NCBI GenBank assembly: GCA_025175895.1
Contig: CM046005.1
Location: 68,906,325 to 68,970,324, forward strand
Length of the DNA stretch: 64,000 bases
Origin: Wurfbainia villosa
Taxonomy: Eukaryota; Streptophyta; Magnoliopsida; Zingiberales; Zingiberaceae
Reading direction: 5' to 3'
Shown here: in pieces, positions 21,304 through 33,049 of the stretch
Position numbering within the stretch: the stretch's first letter is position 1
Layout of the letters: the number at the start of each line of letters is the position of its first letter
The notes under the pieces: model-generated
Databases searched by the model: none
Seen by the model: only the letters and a program-made list of their open reading frames with translations
Told to the model about the DNA's origin: nothing
Position numbers and translations under genes: made by a program

Positions 21304-22805
21304 ATCTCCCCCTTTTTGATGATTGACAAAACTACCATCTCAAGTCTACCAATTCTCCAATGTTGGCAATTCTCATATCCCAATGAGAATTCCAACGAAC
21401 CCTAATTGGTAACTTGGTAACTTCTCCCCCTTTTTGACATTACATCAAAAAGGTCCTCCCCAAGGGTATGAATGTCTCATATCCCAATGAGATCTTACAA
21501 TCTCTCCCTTGGAGGAACACATGCCTACAATCTTTCTAGTGATCCCATATCACTCAAAAAGAGGCAACCCAATTTTCCTCCCATGAGGAAATACACATCC
21601 ATCTTCCCATGATGGATACCTCCCCCTAGAGGCTTGTTCCCCCTTGACCATTGCACCAACAATGTCCTTGGAGAGTCCCTAAGCCAATAGGAACATTAAC
21701 CAAATCAAAATTAAGGCAAAGTTCAACAATGAACTCTCTTCCACCTTAAAGTTGATACTCTCCCTAAAACCCTTCTCCTAATCCATGTCCAATGGATTTC
21801 CACCCTCTCTAATGCTCTCCCAAGCATATCCTAGGGTTAGGAGTGGTTAGGGGACCTTAACCTAGCTGAACATGGGCCTAACCAACAAGATTTACCCGAA
21901 ATCAGCTTGGGCAGTCGACTGAAATCAGAAATCATCATTTGCCACATCATCACCAACGCTAATCCATGGCAATCGATCGATAATCGAGATTTGCAAGCAA
22001 AGATTTCGTAAATGGATTTCCGAAATCCATAAGTAAATATACGTAATTTTAAAAATCTTGAAAATGCATACGTATAATACTTATCCTAAACACTATGGGT
22101 GAAAAATATTGGAAAATTATTTTACCCACTAAATTAGGAGATTGATACAAAGTTCAAAAGTTTAGAAAAGCTTCAATAAAGAGCCCTCTTTGTATCATCC
22201 CATTCAATGGTGATAGCTATCACAAGATAGGCTTCACCAAGGTTTTTCAAAATGTTTTCAAAAAGTTTTCAAAACCTTTAATTTCTTTTTCTTAAACATC
22301 TCACTTATATCTAGATGTGTAAAAACACATTCAAGGCAATTAATCTAGTGAGATGTGGGTTTTTGTTCTTTAAAATGGTCTCATGCATATTTCTAGGCAA
22401 TATTATTTGATTCCCATCAAATCATGCCATAGTCCTTAATTTCCTTTTAATTTATGCATGATGATTATGGCATAAATATGATTTAAGTAAAAACATATGC
22501 CAATATAATGATGTCATGACATGGCAAGGCAAATAAAGCATGGCAAGTAAAATATACTAAGGTATAGAATACCTAAGTGTTAAAATCAATTTGCCATTTC
22601 TAGGGATTAAATTCATTTTGCCTTAAACCATTCATTTCCCTAGTGTGCCAAAAACCCAAAATGACACACCAATACCTCTAAGACCTAATTGTGTCAATTT
22701 AAATCATTTTTAACTTCTCAAACCCTATTGACACACCCTAATGTGTCAACTCACAATGGCTAGGTTAACTACCCATCCACTTAGGGTTGACACACCCTAA
22801 CCCAT
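21304..22805 (-). other. Element E: 3' noncoding block and polypurine tract
   Basis: The minus-strand tract AAAAAGGGGGAGATTG abuts the LTR at 21303, with further tracts near 21430 and 21630. The block is shared in order with F (39713-41513) and G (31817-33049): each has a motif around CCTAGGGTTAG or its equivalent, a segment naming GCCAATATAATGATGTCATG, and a hairpin CTATC-ACAA-GATAG at 22217-22230. No open frame is conserved between the three, so the conservation is of RNA or DNA signals. Confidence 0.7.
22217..22230 (-). other. Conserved small hairpin in element E
   Basis: CTATC and GATAG enclose a four-base loop, directly beside the CTTCACCAAGGTTTTTCAA segment. The same stem with a different loop occurs at 40577-40590 (F) and 32727-32740 (G). 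The stem is kept while the loop changes (ACAA, TTTT, AAAA). Confidence 0.6.
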
Positions 22806-24332
22806 TTAGCGTGAATCAATCACGCTCTTAGGAACCCAATATCTATTGGAGCTCCTTGGGTTAACAAGGTATTCCCTAGGGATAACTTCCCTAGATACCT
22901 TCCTAATGACCTTTTTAGGCTTTGAAGTCATAGTCTTTTGGGTCTTTCCTAGGTCAACTCTAGAGGTGACTCCTCCATTGACCTTCTTAGTGGCTACATT
23001 TGATTTCTTTGAGGTGTTAGCCACTAAACACATACCATGGCTAGACTTAGGGATGGCTTCCCTATTAGCATTGGTTTTTCTAGACCTAGATGTGGTTCCA
23101 TAATTAAATGGAACATTATGGTAGGACATAGGTTTGTGACCCAAACCCTTCTTGCCCTTAGATGTTTATTGTTTCCTAGGTCTTGACTTTTGTGCATTAG
23201 ATCCCTTAACCGAGTTTGATATTATTGCTAGGGTCTTCTCTAATTTTTCTAGCCTTGACCTCAAGGCTTGGTTCTCCACCTCTAATTTCCTCACTTTTGA
23301 ATTTTCATTAGGTTTAGGGGAAATGTTCTTCTTCTTAGGCATATGCCTAGATTTCTTGGGATTAACACCCAAGTTTTCTTCAATTCTCCTAATTGACTCC
23401 CTAGGTAAAATAGATCTAGTGTTTTGAGTCCTAGGTTTGTCCTTAGAGAAACTAACATGCTTGGCACCTAAGCAATAAACCTTATTATTTCTCTTAGCAT
23501 GCTTTTTAACTCTAGGAATTAAAGGTGCATTAAATAACTTTACCTTAGGGTTAGCTTTAGGAGCTCCCCCTACATGAGTTGCACCTTCTTGCCCTTTCTT
23601 CCTCCCCCTAGGGCATTGGCTTCGGTAGTGTCCCTTTTGATTGCATTTGAAGCACACAATGTGCTCTTTGCTCTTGATTTTGGGAACACCGGCATCCTTT
23701 GACTTTGGGTTGACTTTTGGTGTTGATGCCTTTTCCTTAGCCAATTTTGGGCATTTACTCTTGTAGTGCCCTTTCTCCCTACACTCAAAGCATATTATGT
23801 GATTTTTATTTAAAATAATAATGCTTGAGTTACCTAGGGAGGTGGTGGAGGCCTCTTCACTTCTTCCGGAGGTAGATGCTTCATTTTGGTCTTGCTCCGG
23901 AATAGAAACCCTTTCCTCCCCCTCAATGCTAGAGGTGGAGGTCTCCACCAAGTCATCAACATCTTCAAATGTGGGTGCTTCTTCTTCGGCATTCTCCTCT
24001 ACTTGTACCGGTTGGGAATTTTCTTGGAATTTCATTGTCTTATTCCATAATTCCCTTGCATCCCTATAATCACCCAACCTAGACCAAATATGGTTAGGAA
24101 TCAAATCACTAAGTAATTCGATTACCTTGCGATTTGTCTCGAAGTTCTTGATTTGGTCCTCGGTCCACCTTGACTTCTCAATTTGCCTATTTCTTTCATT
24201 TCTGGGCAATTCGAAACTATTTTCTAAGATTAGCATAAAATCAAAATCGGTTTCTAGGTATACCTCCATTTTTCTTTTCCACCATAGAAAATCTCCTTCA
24301 AACTTTGGTGGTTGAACGTTGTAGCCGGCCAT
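22806..24332 (-). pseudogene. Element E: full-length Gag with one in-frame stop
   Basis: A single frame of 509 codons from ATG 24332, broken only by TAA at 23166-23168. It opens MAGYNVQPPKFEGDFLWWKR with a capsid-type domain to about residue 115. An acidic Glu/Ser/Thr linker follows, then two intact CCHC knuckles (CFECREKGHYKSKC near residue 180, CFKCNQKGHYRSQC near 228). Next come a basic region and a coiled coil (KLEVENQALRSRLEKLEKTL, about residues 350-370). After the stop, the tail holds YHNVPFNYGTT and ends YWVPKSVIDSR. F reads RPRKQEPSKGK across the stop, so the TAA looks like a single changed Glu codon. Gag would assemble the particle and package RNA. No pol follows. Confidence 0.88.
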
Positions 24333-24376
24333 CTTGTAGTGCTCTCGCGGCGATTAGTCCTTGAAGAGCAACCTCG

Positions 24377-24388
24377 GCTCTGATACCA
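24377..24388 (-). other. Primer-binding site of element E
   Basis: The minus strand reads TGGTATCAGAGC, a perfect initiator tRNA-Met match, two bases inside the 5' LTR edge at 24391. Confidence 0.93.
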
Positions 24389-24390
24389 AT

Positions 24391-25840
24391 TGTAGGGGAT
24401 CGATTGGTCGGCTAGAGGGGGATGAATAGCCCTCTTACAATGGATGTCGTAATTCGTTCATTCTCGTGTGCTTATCTACAATTGTCGTTACTATACACAG
24501 CGGAATAACAATAGAAATAACAACAATACAAGCACAATCAATACACAAGCATATACGTGGTTCGGAACCGAATGGTTCCTACTCCACGGGGTGAGCTCAA
24601 CGTGCTCGTGTTATGCGCACGACACTAACAACACTCCTTATCGACTACACATCGGAGGTGGAGAAACCTCTCACAAGCTATTACAACAAGTAATATGAAA
24701 TACAAGAAGAAATACAAAGACAATACAAAAGAGAACTTTTACACAATTGCTTTGATCGCTTTCTTGTTGCTTGCTTTGATTGGCCCTTGAAGGACTGGAA
24801 TGCAGCAGCAATTCCCCTCCAATAGCTCCACAAAAACCATGGCAAAAACCTCCATCTCGAGCTCCAGCTATTTTTTGCGCCTAGCGATTGCCAAAAGGCC
24901 CCAAATCGCCCTATAGCCGTTGTCTCACAACGGCGCGGATCCACGTCGGACAAGTTCCAACGGATCACCTACGATCGATGATGCCCATCACCGACCGGTG
25001 ACCCAAGAGTCGATCGCCCGATCGGCTCACGGAGCATTCTCAATGCTGCGACACTCCCATCGATCCGATTGCCATCCCTCGGCGATCGGCTGCTTCGACT
25101 TCGATCATCATACCATGGCAATGATCGCCAAGCACAAAACCCTAGCCTTACACCAGTCAAACTCTAGTCGACTTGGATCAGTCGAACCGACACCTATGTC
25201 AGTCGACTGATGTCGGGCAAAACCTCAAACACCAAGTTGTTTGAGCATCCGACCATCGAGTAAACCCTCAAACATCAAGTTTGAGCCTCCGACACTCAGT
25301 CTTAGCCACTTGGCCAAGTCCACCTTATCCCTCATGGAGTTCCCCACCGAAACTCTCTTCCCTCGGCCTACGTCCCTCGAATGCGCCAAGCGCACGGCTT
25401 CGCAACGCCATCCTTCGCATCTCATGCCCTAGAAGTATGCTTCCCTTTGGGCTCCCTCCATTCGCTCCCCGTCCGGCGGTCCCTCGGATGCACCAAGCGC
25501 ATGGCTTCGCAATGCCATCCTTCACCGACTCAAGGACCCGAGCCTAGTGAACTTGCCAAGTTCTCAAGACTTCCCAAATGCACCAAGCGCACGGCTTCGC
25601 AATGCTTTGGATTTCCCATTCCAAGCACCAAGCGCACGGCTTCGCAATGCTTTGGACTTTCCCATGCCAAGGCTTCCCCCTTGGACTTCCACACCAAGCT
25701 CCATGCTTGGATTTTCCATGCCAACCCCATGTTGGACTTTCCCATGACAATCCCATGTCATGAGTTTTGTCTATCATCAAAATACTATCAAGGTACTGCT
25801 CGAGTCAAACTCGAGTCAACCTGAGCCGATTGCACCAACA
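24391..25840 (-). repeat. 5' LTR of element E (1,450 bp)
   Basis: Same edges as the LTR at 19860. Long stretches are nearly identical, but 24865-25210 differs strongly from its partner (20332-20690): the TATA segment is missing and CAGTCGACTG-type palindromes stand where the partner has CGATCG-type sequence. On the element's strand this is the promoter LTR, so the copy may be silent. Confidence 0.88.
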
Positions 25841-25845
25841 GTTAC

Positions 25846-25878
25846 CGGCCTTATAATCATTGTAATCGTCTTGTCTCT
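25846..25878 (+). repeat. 3' LTR of element D, second part
   Basis: Thirty-three bases (CGGCCTTATAATCATTG and on) that continue the D LTR after the E insertion and match 15800-15832. The last 200 or so bases of the LTR are missing because H begins here. Confidence 0.85.
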
Positions 25879-27735
25879 TGTTAGTTATACCCCTAGAACC
25901 AATCATGTGATGGTTGAATAGGGAACATTTTGTATCATATTCTATAAAGGCAAAGGATTGGTTATTATATATTTTCGTCTTGCTTGTGCCAGCTAAATTA
26001 AATATATAATAATGCCCTAGAAAAGTAGGTTCTTATCTACAGCACATCAATTGGTAGAATTGATTATGAGAGGCTGTAGAGAACACTTTCCTAAATGTTC
26101 ATAGTCAAGTATTAATATACAAGGGCAATATTAATACATAAAGACTAGCATGTAGGTCAATTAATGACTTGATCTCACAAGTCATGGATATATGATATCA
26201 AGTTGACACATGGATATATATTAGAGAATATATACTGAACTGACCCGCCATGAGAAAGTTTCATGGATCGTCATATGAGTGTCATAAACTTTCTCATGTG
26301 ACTATTGGTATGGATAGTCCTCAAACCTGAAGTCACTACGGTTCCCTACATAAGGAGTTATGTACTTTGGTATTGTCAAACGTCACCCGTAACAGGGTGG
26401 ACCATAAAGGCGATTACTGGGTATATAACAAATTATGCGGAGGGATGTGAGTGATGTAGATGGGATCTATCCCTCCCATATGACGGGAGTGATATCTGTG
26501 GGCCCCTTGATTGAGTAGAACTACTAAAACGCATGGTTATGCTCGAATGAGTCAATATGAGATATTGAGCTCATTTGTTTGAGTTAGTTTACTCAGGGAT
26601 CAAGAAACACATAGATTGATCGAGGATGACACGGTCTATGCCTCATTGGTCAATCTGATATCAAGGATAGAAGGACACGGTCATACATTATAGTAGTCAC
26701 GGAAAGGTTAGTCGGATCTTGACTTATTTCGTAACTTGGGTAGCAATGATGTATTGCTAGATGTCGCTCATTGCTTGTGTATCTAAAAGAGTTTAGATCC
26801 ACTGCCAACGTTATGAGAGCCTATAGGGTCACACACAAAGAGCATGATGATTAGAAGAATTAGTGCATTCTAGTTTGACTAGAATAATTTGGGAATAAGC
26901 TTAAGTACAAAATGGTTTTTGGACTTTAAGCTTAATGAGAATTTTAGCTTATTGATTTAATGAGATTAATTCAATATGCTAAGCTTAATTGATTTAATAA
27001 GATTAACTCAATATGTTACCTTATTGATTTAATGAGATTAATTCAATATGATAACATAAGCTTATTGAATTAATAAGATTAATTCAACATCCATGAATGC
27101 CACATAAGCATGCCACATAAGCATGCCACCTAAGCTTGATGAGGTGGAAGGAGACAAAGGGTTTTGACCTTTGGATTTCCCCCACATGTGGCCGGCCAAA
27201 CAAAGAGTATAAATCCTTGTTTGATTATCTTTCAATGCCATTGATTGCATTGAATGTGATAGGAGATGAAAGGTTTTTCCAATCCTATAAAACACCCCAT
27301 GGGGTGGCCGGCCAAATGAGTTGAAGTGTTGAAGCTTGAGGCTTGGAGAGAGCTTGGTGGTGAGAGCATTTGGTTGTGTGGCTTTTGTGAGTGTAGCAAG
27401 AAGAGTAGTCTTCTTCTTCCTTTCTCTTTTTCCTTACTTTCCTCTCCTTTAGGGACTTCTCTAGCAAGAAGTAAAGGAGAGCTCTTCTAGTTTCTTTTGT
27501 GAGACAAGAGCTTGCTCGTGTGGATACATATAGAGGCAATCGACATTTCAACGCGTGCTAAAAGATCCAACAAACCCAAGGAGAAGGGATTACAAAGGGC
27601 ACGCAACAAAGGTAATATTCTCCTATAAGATAGGTTTTGAGAAATTTATTTTGTACGAGGTTTTCTTTGCAAGGATCACTTGGAAGGGATCCTATTTTTC
27701 CATATATATGCTATTTTGCATACGAGATCCCTACA
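25879..27735 (+). repeat. 5' LTR of copia H (about 1,857 bp)
   Basis: Starts TGTTAGTTATACCCCTAG, and the end is placed at CCCTACA just before a degenerate primer-binding site. A TATAAAAC box lies near 27286. An AT-rich tandem repeat of TTATTGATTTAATGAGATTA type, about four copies, spans 26945-27090. Size and layout resemble LTR A, but the sequences differ. ORFs inside are not genes. Confidence 0.72.
27286..27293 (+). promoter_or_regulatory. Probable TATA box of LTR H
   Basis: CCTATAAAACACC about 450 bp before the LTR end, in a position comparable to the boxes of the other LTRs. Confidence 0.5.
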
Positions 27736-27737
27736 AA

Positions 27738-27749
27738 GGGTATCGAGCC
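27738..27749 (+). other. Degenerate primer-binding site of H
   Basis: GGGTATCGAGCC, which fits TGGTATCAGAGCC with one change and a one-base deletion. It supports the LTR end at 27735. Confidence 0.55.
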
Positions 27750-28964
27750 ACTTTATAAAGATCGTATAAAAATAGGTTTTCTCTATTTTATATATGATAT
27801 AGAAGTAGGATAAATTTTATTATGAGTTGATAATTGCATTAACAATTTTTCAAACATAATAAAATATCCGATGTCTTTTAAAAGTTAAAATTGACATGGT
27901 GCATGGTTATGGCCTAGTCCCAAAAAGTTTGTGAATGTGTGTGTTGTAATTCTTAATACGGCCTGCGTGTCGTGCCTTTCTCCTAAAATTCTTGTTGTAA
28001 AATTAGTTTTAGACTTGAATGTAACTCAAGTATTTCTCCTTTTGTAATATACACAACAAAGATGGAAGGTCCATTGGAAGATGATGTTACAAGGAGGAAG
28101 TCAACAACACAAGACAACCAAAAGGAAGCACTTGGGAGAAGATGCTATCCCTAGGTTGACCAATCAATCTTTTCATTGGCTTGAGAAGATTGTAGAATAA
28201 GGGCCATAACCATGACACGCTTAGTTTAATATGTATGTGATGCATGTTAATTTAGCTTGTATGTGATGCATGTTAATTTAGCTTATATGTGATGTATGCT
28301 AATATGTATGTGATGCATGTTTAAGTTTATATCTTAATAAGTCAAAAACGATATGCCTACCAAAGTTTGGTACTCACTACTTCCTCGATCATTTGTTGTT
28401 GGGTTTGTCAAAGCAAAGCAATGCATTTTATCTTGGAAGAGTGCGAGTGGACAATCGTGATGTCCCGCTATCAAACTTGGTTAAGACTTAATTAAGAAAG
28501 TAGAGGCATATATTAGCTTTGAACATAAGTTTTAAAAATTAGTTTTGTGTGATTTCTGAACATCAGCTTTGTCTTAGAAGTGGTCGTTGCTCCGATATCA
28601 AAGAAGGCCTCTGTGCCTCGCCACGACGAAGTCTTTAGGAATAAGCACTAAACTAATCTAAACTTAACCAAAGCTATTAAAGAGTTACATCAGATGTAAT
28701 TGGCAAAAGATTGCCTACCTAATCATACTACGTCTTGGGCGATTAGCCAAAGCTAACTCAAGATGAAGTATGATGTGGATCTTTATCCCATATAAATTTA
28801 TAGCTAAATAGAAGCTAATGATGTAAGCAAAATGTGTTTGCCTACATCAATAATTAGCTCATATCAAAGCTATGAGAATTTAGTGGGAGCCTCATTTAAT
28901 TAAAGGCCTAATTAAATGACTTAGATATGATACTTAATTTTGCATTTTAATGTTGTAGATCACG
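27750..28964 (+). other. Copia H: untranslated leader
   Basis: No credible coding sequence. It contains a 26-bp tandem repeat (TATGTGATGCATGTTAATTT type, about four copies, 28231-28322). It also contains a 61-base segment at 28567-28627, ending GCCTCGCCACGAC, that recurs at 17900-17959 in the 3' region of element D. Confidence 0.65.
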
Positions 28965-29790
28965 ATGTCATCTAACACGACACACCCCCTCAACTTGCGA
29001 TCTGTCCTTGAGAAAGACAAGCTCAATGGAGCTAACTTTCTAGACTGGTATAGGAACTTGAGGATTATCCTCAAGCAAGAACGTAAACTATGTCCTAGGC
29101 GAGTCTATCCCACTGAAACACCGCCCACTGCCACTCGTCTTGAAAGGATGCTTATAAGAAGCATCAAGATGACGCATTAGATGTGTCATGTCTTATGCTT
29201 GCCACCATGAACTCTGAGCTTCAGAAGCAACATGAGAACATGGATGCCTATGATATGGTTGAGCATTTGAAACAACTATATCAAGGACAAGCTAGGCACG
29301 AGCGTTTTGAAGTGTCTAAGGCTCTTTTTGCATGCAAGATGCAAGAAGGAACACCTGTAGGAACTCACGTACTTAAAATTATTGGGTACGTTGAGAACCT
29401 TGAAAGACTAGGTTTTCCATTGAGCCAAGAATTGGCAACTGGTGTTATCCTGCAATCATTGCCGGAAGCATATAATCAATTCGTCATGAATTATAACATG
29501 AATGAAATTGATAAACCTTTGCCTGAGATTCTCAGCATGTTAAGAACTGCTGAACCGAATCTCAAAAAAAAAGTTAGTAATGTACTAATGGTCAAGAAGG
29601 GCAAAGGTAAGCGCAAAGGCAAGGGTAAGACCCAAGCCAAAGGCAAGGCCAATTCATCCACTTCAAAGGGTAAAGGTAAAGTACCTAAGGAAGGGGATTG
29701 TTTCCATTGCGGTGAGACTGGACACTGGAAGCGGAACTGCAAAGTCTACCTTGAGGAAGTAAAAAATAAAAGAAGTGGGACTTCTGCCTC
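28965..29790 (+). pseudogene. Copia H: gag
   Basis: Begins MSSNTTHPLNLRSVLEKDKL at 28965, followed by LNGANFLDWYRNLRIIL, the copia gag signature. Two small frameshifts (near 29090 and 29150) separate the first 60 codons from the rest, which runs openly from 29183: MSCLMLATMNSELQKQHENM, AYDMVEHLKQLY and VILQSLPEAYNQF. A Lys/Gly-rich linker precedes one CCHC knuckle (CFHCGETGHWKRNC, starting at 29699). Pol follows in the same frame. It is related to the gag of A and B2 and clearly different from the Sirevirus-like gags. Confidence 0.87.
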
Positions 29791-31773
29791 AGGTATACAC
29801 GTTATAGAAGTTAATCTATCTATTTCTTTTACATGGGTATTAGATACCGGATGTGCATCTCACATTTGTACTAATGTGTAGGGATTGAGAAATAGTAGAC
29901 TAATGGCAAAGGGCGAAGTGGACCTACGAGTAGGCAATGGCGCAAAAGTTGTTGTTGTAGCTGTAGGAACATATTCTTTGTCTTTTCCCACTGGGTTTAT
30001 CTTAGAACTAGAGGAGTGCTTTTATGTACCTGCATTAACGAAGAACATAATTTCTGTATCTTGTTTAGTCAAGAAAAACTTTTCTTTTATAATAAAGGAC
30101 AAATGTTGTTCCATTTATTTAAATGAAATGTTCTATTGTAATGCACCACTTATGAATGGTCTCTATGTTCTAGATTTAGAAAACCCAATTTATAACGTAA
30201 ATACCAAACGGTTCAAATCGAATGATTTGAATCAAACATATCTCTGGCACTGTCGCCTAGGTCACATAAATGAAAAACGCATATCCCAACTCCATAAAGA
30301 TGGATTATTGGACTCATTTGATTTTGAATCATATGAGGTATGCAAATCTTGTCTTTTAGGAAAGATGACTAAAACTCCATTTAGTGGACATGGCGAGAGA
30401 GCGATGGACTTGTTAGGACTCATACATACTGATGTATGTGGCCCTTTCAATGTCGAAGCCAGAGGAGGCTATAAGTACTTTATTACTTTCACCGATGATA
30501 TGAGTAGATTTGGCTACTTATATTTGATGAGACATAAGTCAGAATCCTTTGAAAAGTTCAAAGAATTCAAGAATGAAGTATAAAACCAACTTGGTAAGCG
30601 TATTAAGCTACTTCGAACAGATCGAGGTGGTGAATACCTTAGTCAAGAGTTTCGTGATCACCTGGCTGAGTGTGGGATAATATCCCAACTCACTCCACCT
30701 GGAACACCACAATGGAATGGTGTATCTGAGAGGAGAAATTGTACTCTATTAGATATGGTACGATCAATGATGAGCCAGACTGATCTACCTACTTCTTTTT
30801 GGGGTTTAGCTTTAGAGACAGCCGCTTTCACACTTAATCGCGTCCCATCAAAAGTCATAGAAAAGACACCATATACGTTATGGACTGGGAAGAGTCCCAA
30901 AATGTCTTTTATAAAGATTTGGGGTTGTGAAGCTTATGTGAGACGTCAAGTCTCAGATAAACTAGGACCTAAATCAGATAAGTGTTATTTTGTAGGATAT
31001 CCCAAGGAAACTAAGGGATATTACTTTTACAATCCCACACTTGGTAAGGTGTTTGTTGCCAGAAATGCTGTCTTTCTAGAAAGAGAATTTATTTCTAGAA
31101 AAACTAGTGGGAGTAAAATTCATCTTGAAGAAATTCAAGATGAAGATAACACTAAGGCTTCGATGGAAAATGAACAGGCACCACAAAGTGTTGTGGATGA
31201 GGAAATTGTTGCCCAAAGAGTTGTGGAGCAAACACCTGTTCATGTAGACCAACCTCTTCGTAGATCTGATAGGATCCGTCGTCAACCCGAGAGATATTCT
31301 TTTCTCTTGACTGACAACGGTGAAGTATTGCTTGTCGATCTTGAATAGCCTACATCCTATCAAGAAGCTATGATGAGCCCAGATTCCGAGAAATGGCTAG
31401 AGGCCATGAGATCCGAAATGGAATCCATGTACACTAGCCAAGTATGGACTTTGGTTGATCCACCTGAAGGGGTAAAACCTATTGGGTGTAAGTGGGTCTT
31501 TAAAGTAAAGACTGACATGGATGGTAATAAGCATACCTATAAAGGTAGATTGGTGGCTAAAGGATTCAAACAAATTCATGGTATTGACTAAGATGAAACC
31601 TTTTCACCAGTTGCGATGCTTAAATCCATTCGGATCATACTTGCTATTGCAGCTTACCACGATTATGAGATCTGGCAGATGGATGTCAAAACTGCTTTTC
31701 TGAATGGAAAGCTACTCGAGGATGTGTACATGACATAGCCTGAGGATTTTGAAGATCCAAAGCATCCTGGAAA
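29791..31773 (+). pseudogene. Copia H: pol (protease, integrase, first part of RT)
   Basis: Continuous with gag in one frame up to 31773. Protease: WVLDTGCASHIC from 29834. GAG-pre-integrase: LWHCRLGHINEKRI and CKSCLLGKM. Integrase core: catalytic Asp in HTDVCGPF at 30431, Asp in RTDRGGEY at 30620, and Glu in GVSERRN near 30730. RT: YTSQVWTLVDPPEGVKPIGC through IWQMDVKTAFLNG. The frame is broken by TAG 29879, TAA 30581, TAG 31346, TAA 31589 and TAG 31736, but by no frameshift. Four of these five could be Gln codons changed by one C-to-T step. RT stops before the YVDD motif, so the copy is inactive. Confidence 0.88.
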
Positions 31774-31816
31774 CACTACTCAAGTCAAACTCAAGTCTGG
31801 GCCAATTGCACCAACA

Positions 31817-33049
31817 ATCTCCCCCTTTTTGATGTTTGACAAAATCACAAACACTTTTGAATTAGGCCACCTAACTCAAATCTTCCAATTCTCCCAAATT
31901 GGTAAATCTCACATTCTCTCCCTTTTTGACATACATCAAAAAGGCTCTTCCCAAGGGTGTCAATATTTCATATCCCAATGAGATCTTATAATCTTCCCCT
32001 TAGTCCAAAAACATCTAGGATGTCTTCACTTTTCCTAGTGATAAGTCTCATATAACTAAATGAGAGGTAATCCTCATTCTCTCCCTCATGAGGCAGAACA
32101 CATCCATCATCCCATAATGGATAACCTCCCTTTAAAGGCTTGCTCCCCCTTGACCATTGCACCAACAATGTCCTTGGAGAGTCCCTAAGACTATAGAAAC
32201 ACTAAACAATCAAAATTAAGGCAAAAGTTCAAACTTGAACTTTCACACTCCTTAAAATTTTGATACTCACCCTAAACAATTTTCCTAATCCATTTTCAAT
32301 GGATTTCCGCCCTTCCAATGCTTTCCAAAGCATATCCTAGGGTTATGAGCAATTAGGGAACCTAGAAACAGATGAACATGGGCTAAACATACCTTGTTTA
32401 CCCAAAATCAGCAATGACAGTCGACTCCGTCAGCTACCAGTCGACTGCACTTAAGGCCAGTCAACTGCCATCCATGGCTATCGAATGATTTATGCACTTT
32501 GCAGAAATCAAAAATCAGAAACAAATTTTGAAAATACATAAGTAATTATACATACTTCAAAAAATCATGAAAATTCATATGTATAATACTTATAACACTC
32601 ATTATGGGTGAAAAATATTTAGAAAATTAAATACTCATAAAATAGTGAGATTGACACAAAGTTCAAAACAATTGAAAATTTTCAATGTTTGACCCTACTT
32701 TGTATCACCTCCTTCGATGGTGATTGCTATCAAAAGATAGACTTCACCAAGGTTTTTCAAAATGGTTTTGAAATGATTTTAAAACCTTAATTCATTTGCC
32801 TAACATCTCACTTGTATCTAAGGTGTATGAAAACACATACAAGTCAAGTGTTTTTGTGAGATGTGGATTTTGGTTATTTAGGGTTTCATGCATTTTCTAG
32901 GCAACTATATTTGATTCCCTTATACATGGGACTTCAAATCATGTCATAGTCCTTAAATCAATTTTAATTAATGCATGAATGATGATTATGGAATAAATGA
33001 TAACATAAATAGGAACATGTGCCAATAATTATGATGTCATGATATCAAA
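31817..33049 (-). other. Element G: 3' noncoding block
   Basis: Aligns in order with the noncoding blocks of E and F, including the hairpin CTATC-AAAA-GATAG at 32727-32740 beside CTTCACCAAGGTTTTTCAA. Polypurine tracts lie near 31820 and 31935. No coding sequence. Confidence 0.7.

Larger units (their letters stand above)
19860..25840 (-). mobile_element. Element E: complete gag-only Sirevirus-like element (5,981 bp)
   Basis: Two LTRs of about 1,445 bp enclose a 3.1-kb interior on the minus strand: primer-binding site, 45-base leader, one Gag frame, about 1.5 kb of noncoding sequence and a polypurine tract. GTTAC at 19855-19859 and 25841-25845 is a perfect target duplication, and the D LTR reads continuously once E is removed. 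No protease, integrase or RT exists, yet the ends are intact, so pol must have been supplied in trans when it moved. Plant elements of this layout are called TR-GAG. The LTRs are near-identical over long stretches, which suggests fairly recent insertion. Confidence 0.92.
15004..25878 (+). mobile_element. Element D: Sirevirus-like element without pol, interrupted by E
   Basis: Two matching LTRs (15004-16053 and 19049-19859 plus 25846-25878) enclose a 3-kb interior with a primer-binding site, a zinc-knuckle ORF, an Asn-rich ORF and a long noncoding stretch ending in a polypurine tract. There is no protease, integrase or RT. The left flank is GACGA inside LTR C2; the right end of the 3' LTR is replaced by H, so no target duplication can be confirmed. 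Its LTR family also occurs in J and I, and I does have pol sequence, so D is probably a non-autonomous derivative. Confidence 0.8.
25879..31773 (+). mobile_element. Copia element H, truncated in RT
   Basis: 5' LTR, degenerate primer-binding site, 1.2-kb leader and gag-pol up to the middle of RT, where it meets LTR G. The left edge lies inside the D 3' LTR after TCTCT; the right end is lost, so no target duplication can be confirmed. Confidence 0.85.

Noticed and set aside
20757..21326. Overlapping Pro/Cys/His-rich ORFs in the E LTRs (also 25281-25824)
   Set aside because: They lie within LTRs, overlap in several frames on both strands, and are readings of the repeated segment.
27062..27758. 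ORFs of 60-90 codons around the end of LTR H
   Set aside because: They cross the TATA box, LTR end and leader; no domain or codon signature supports them.
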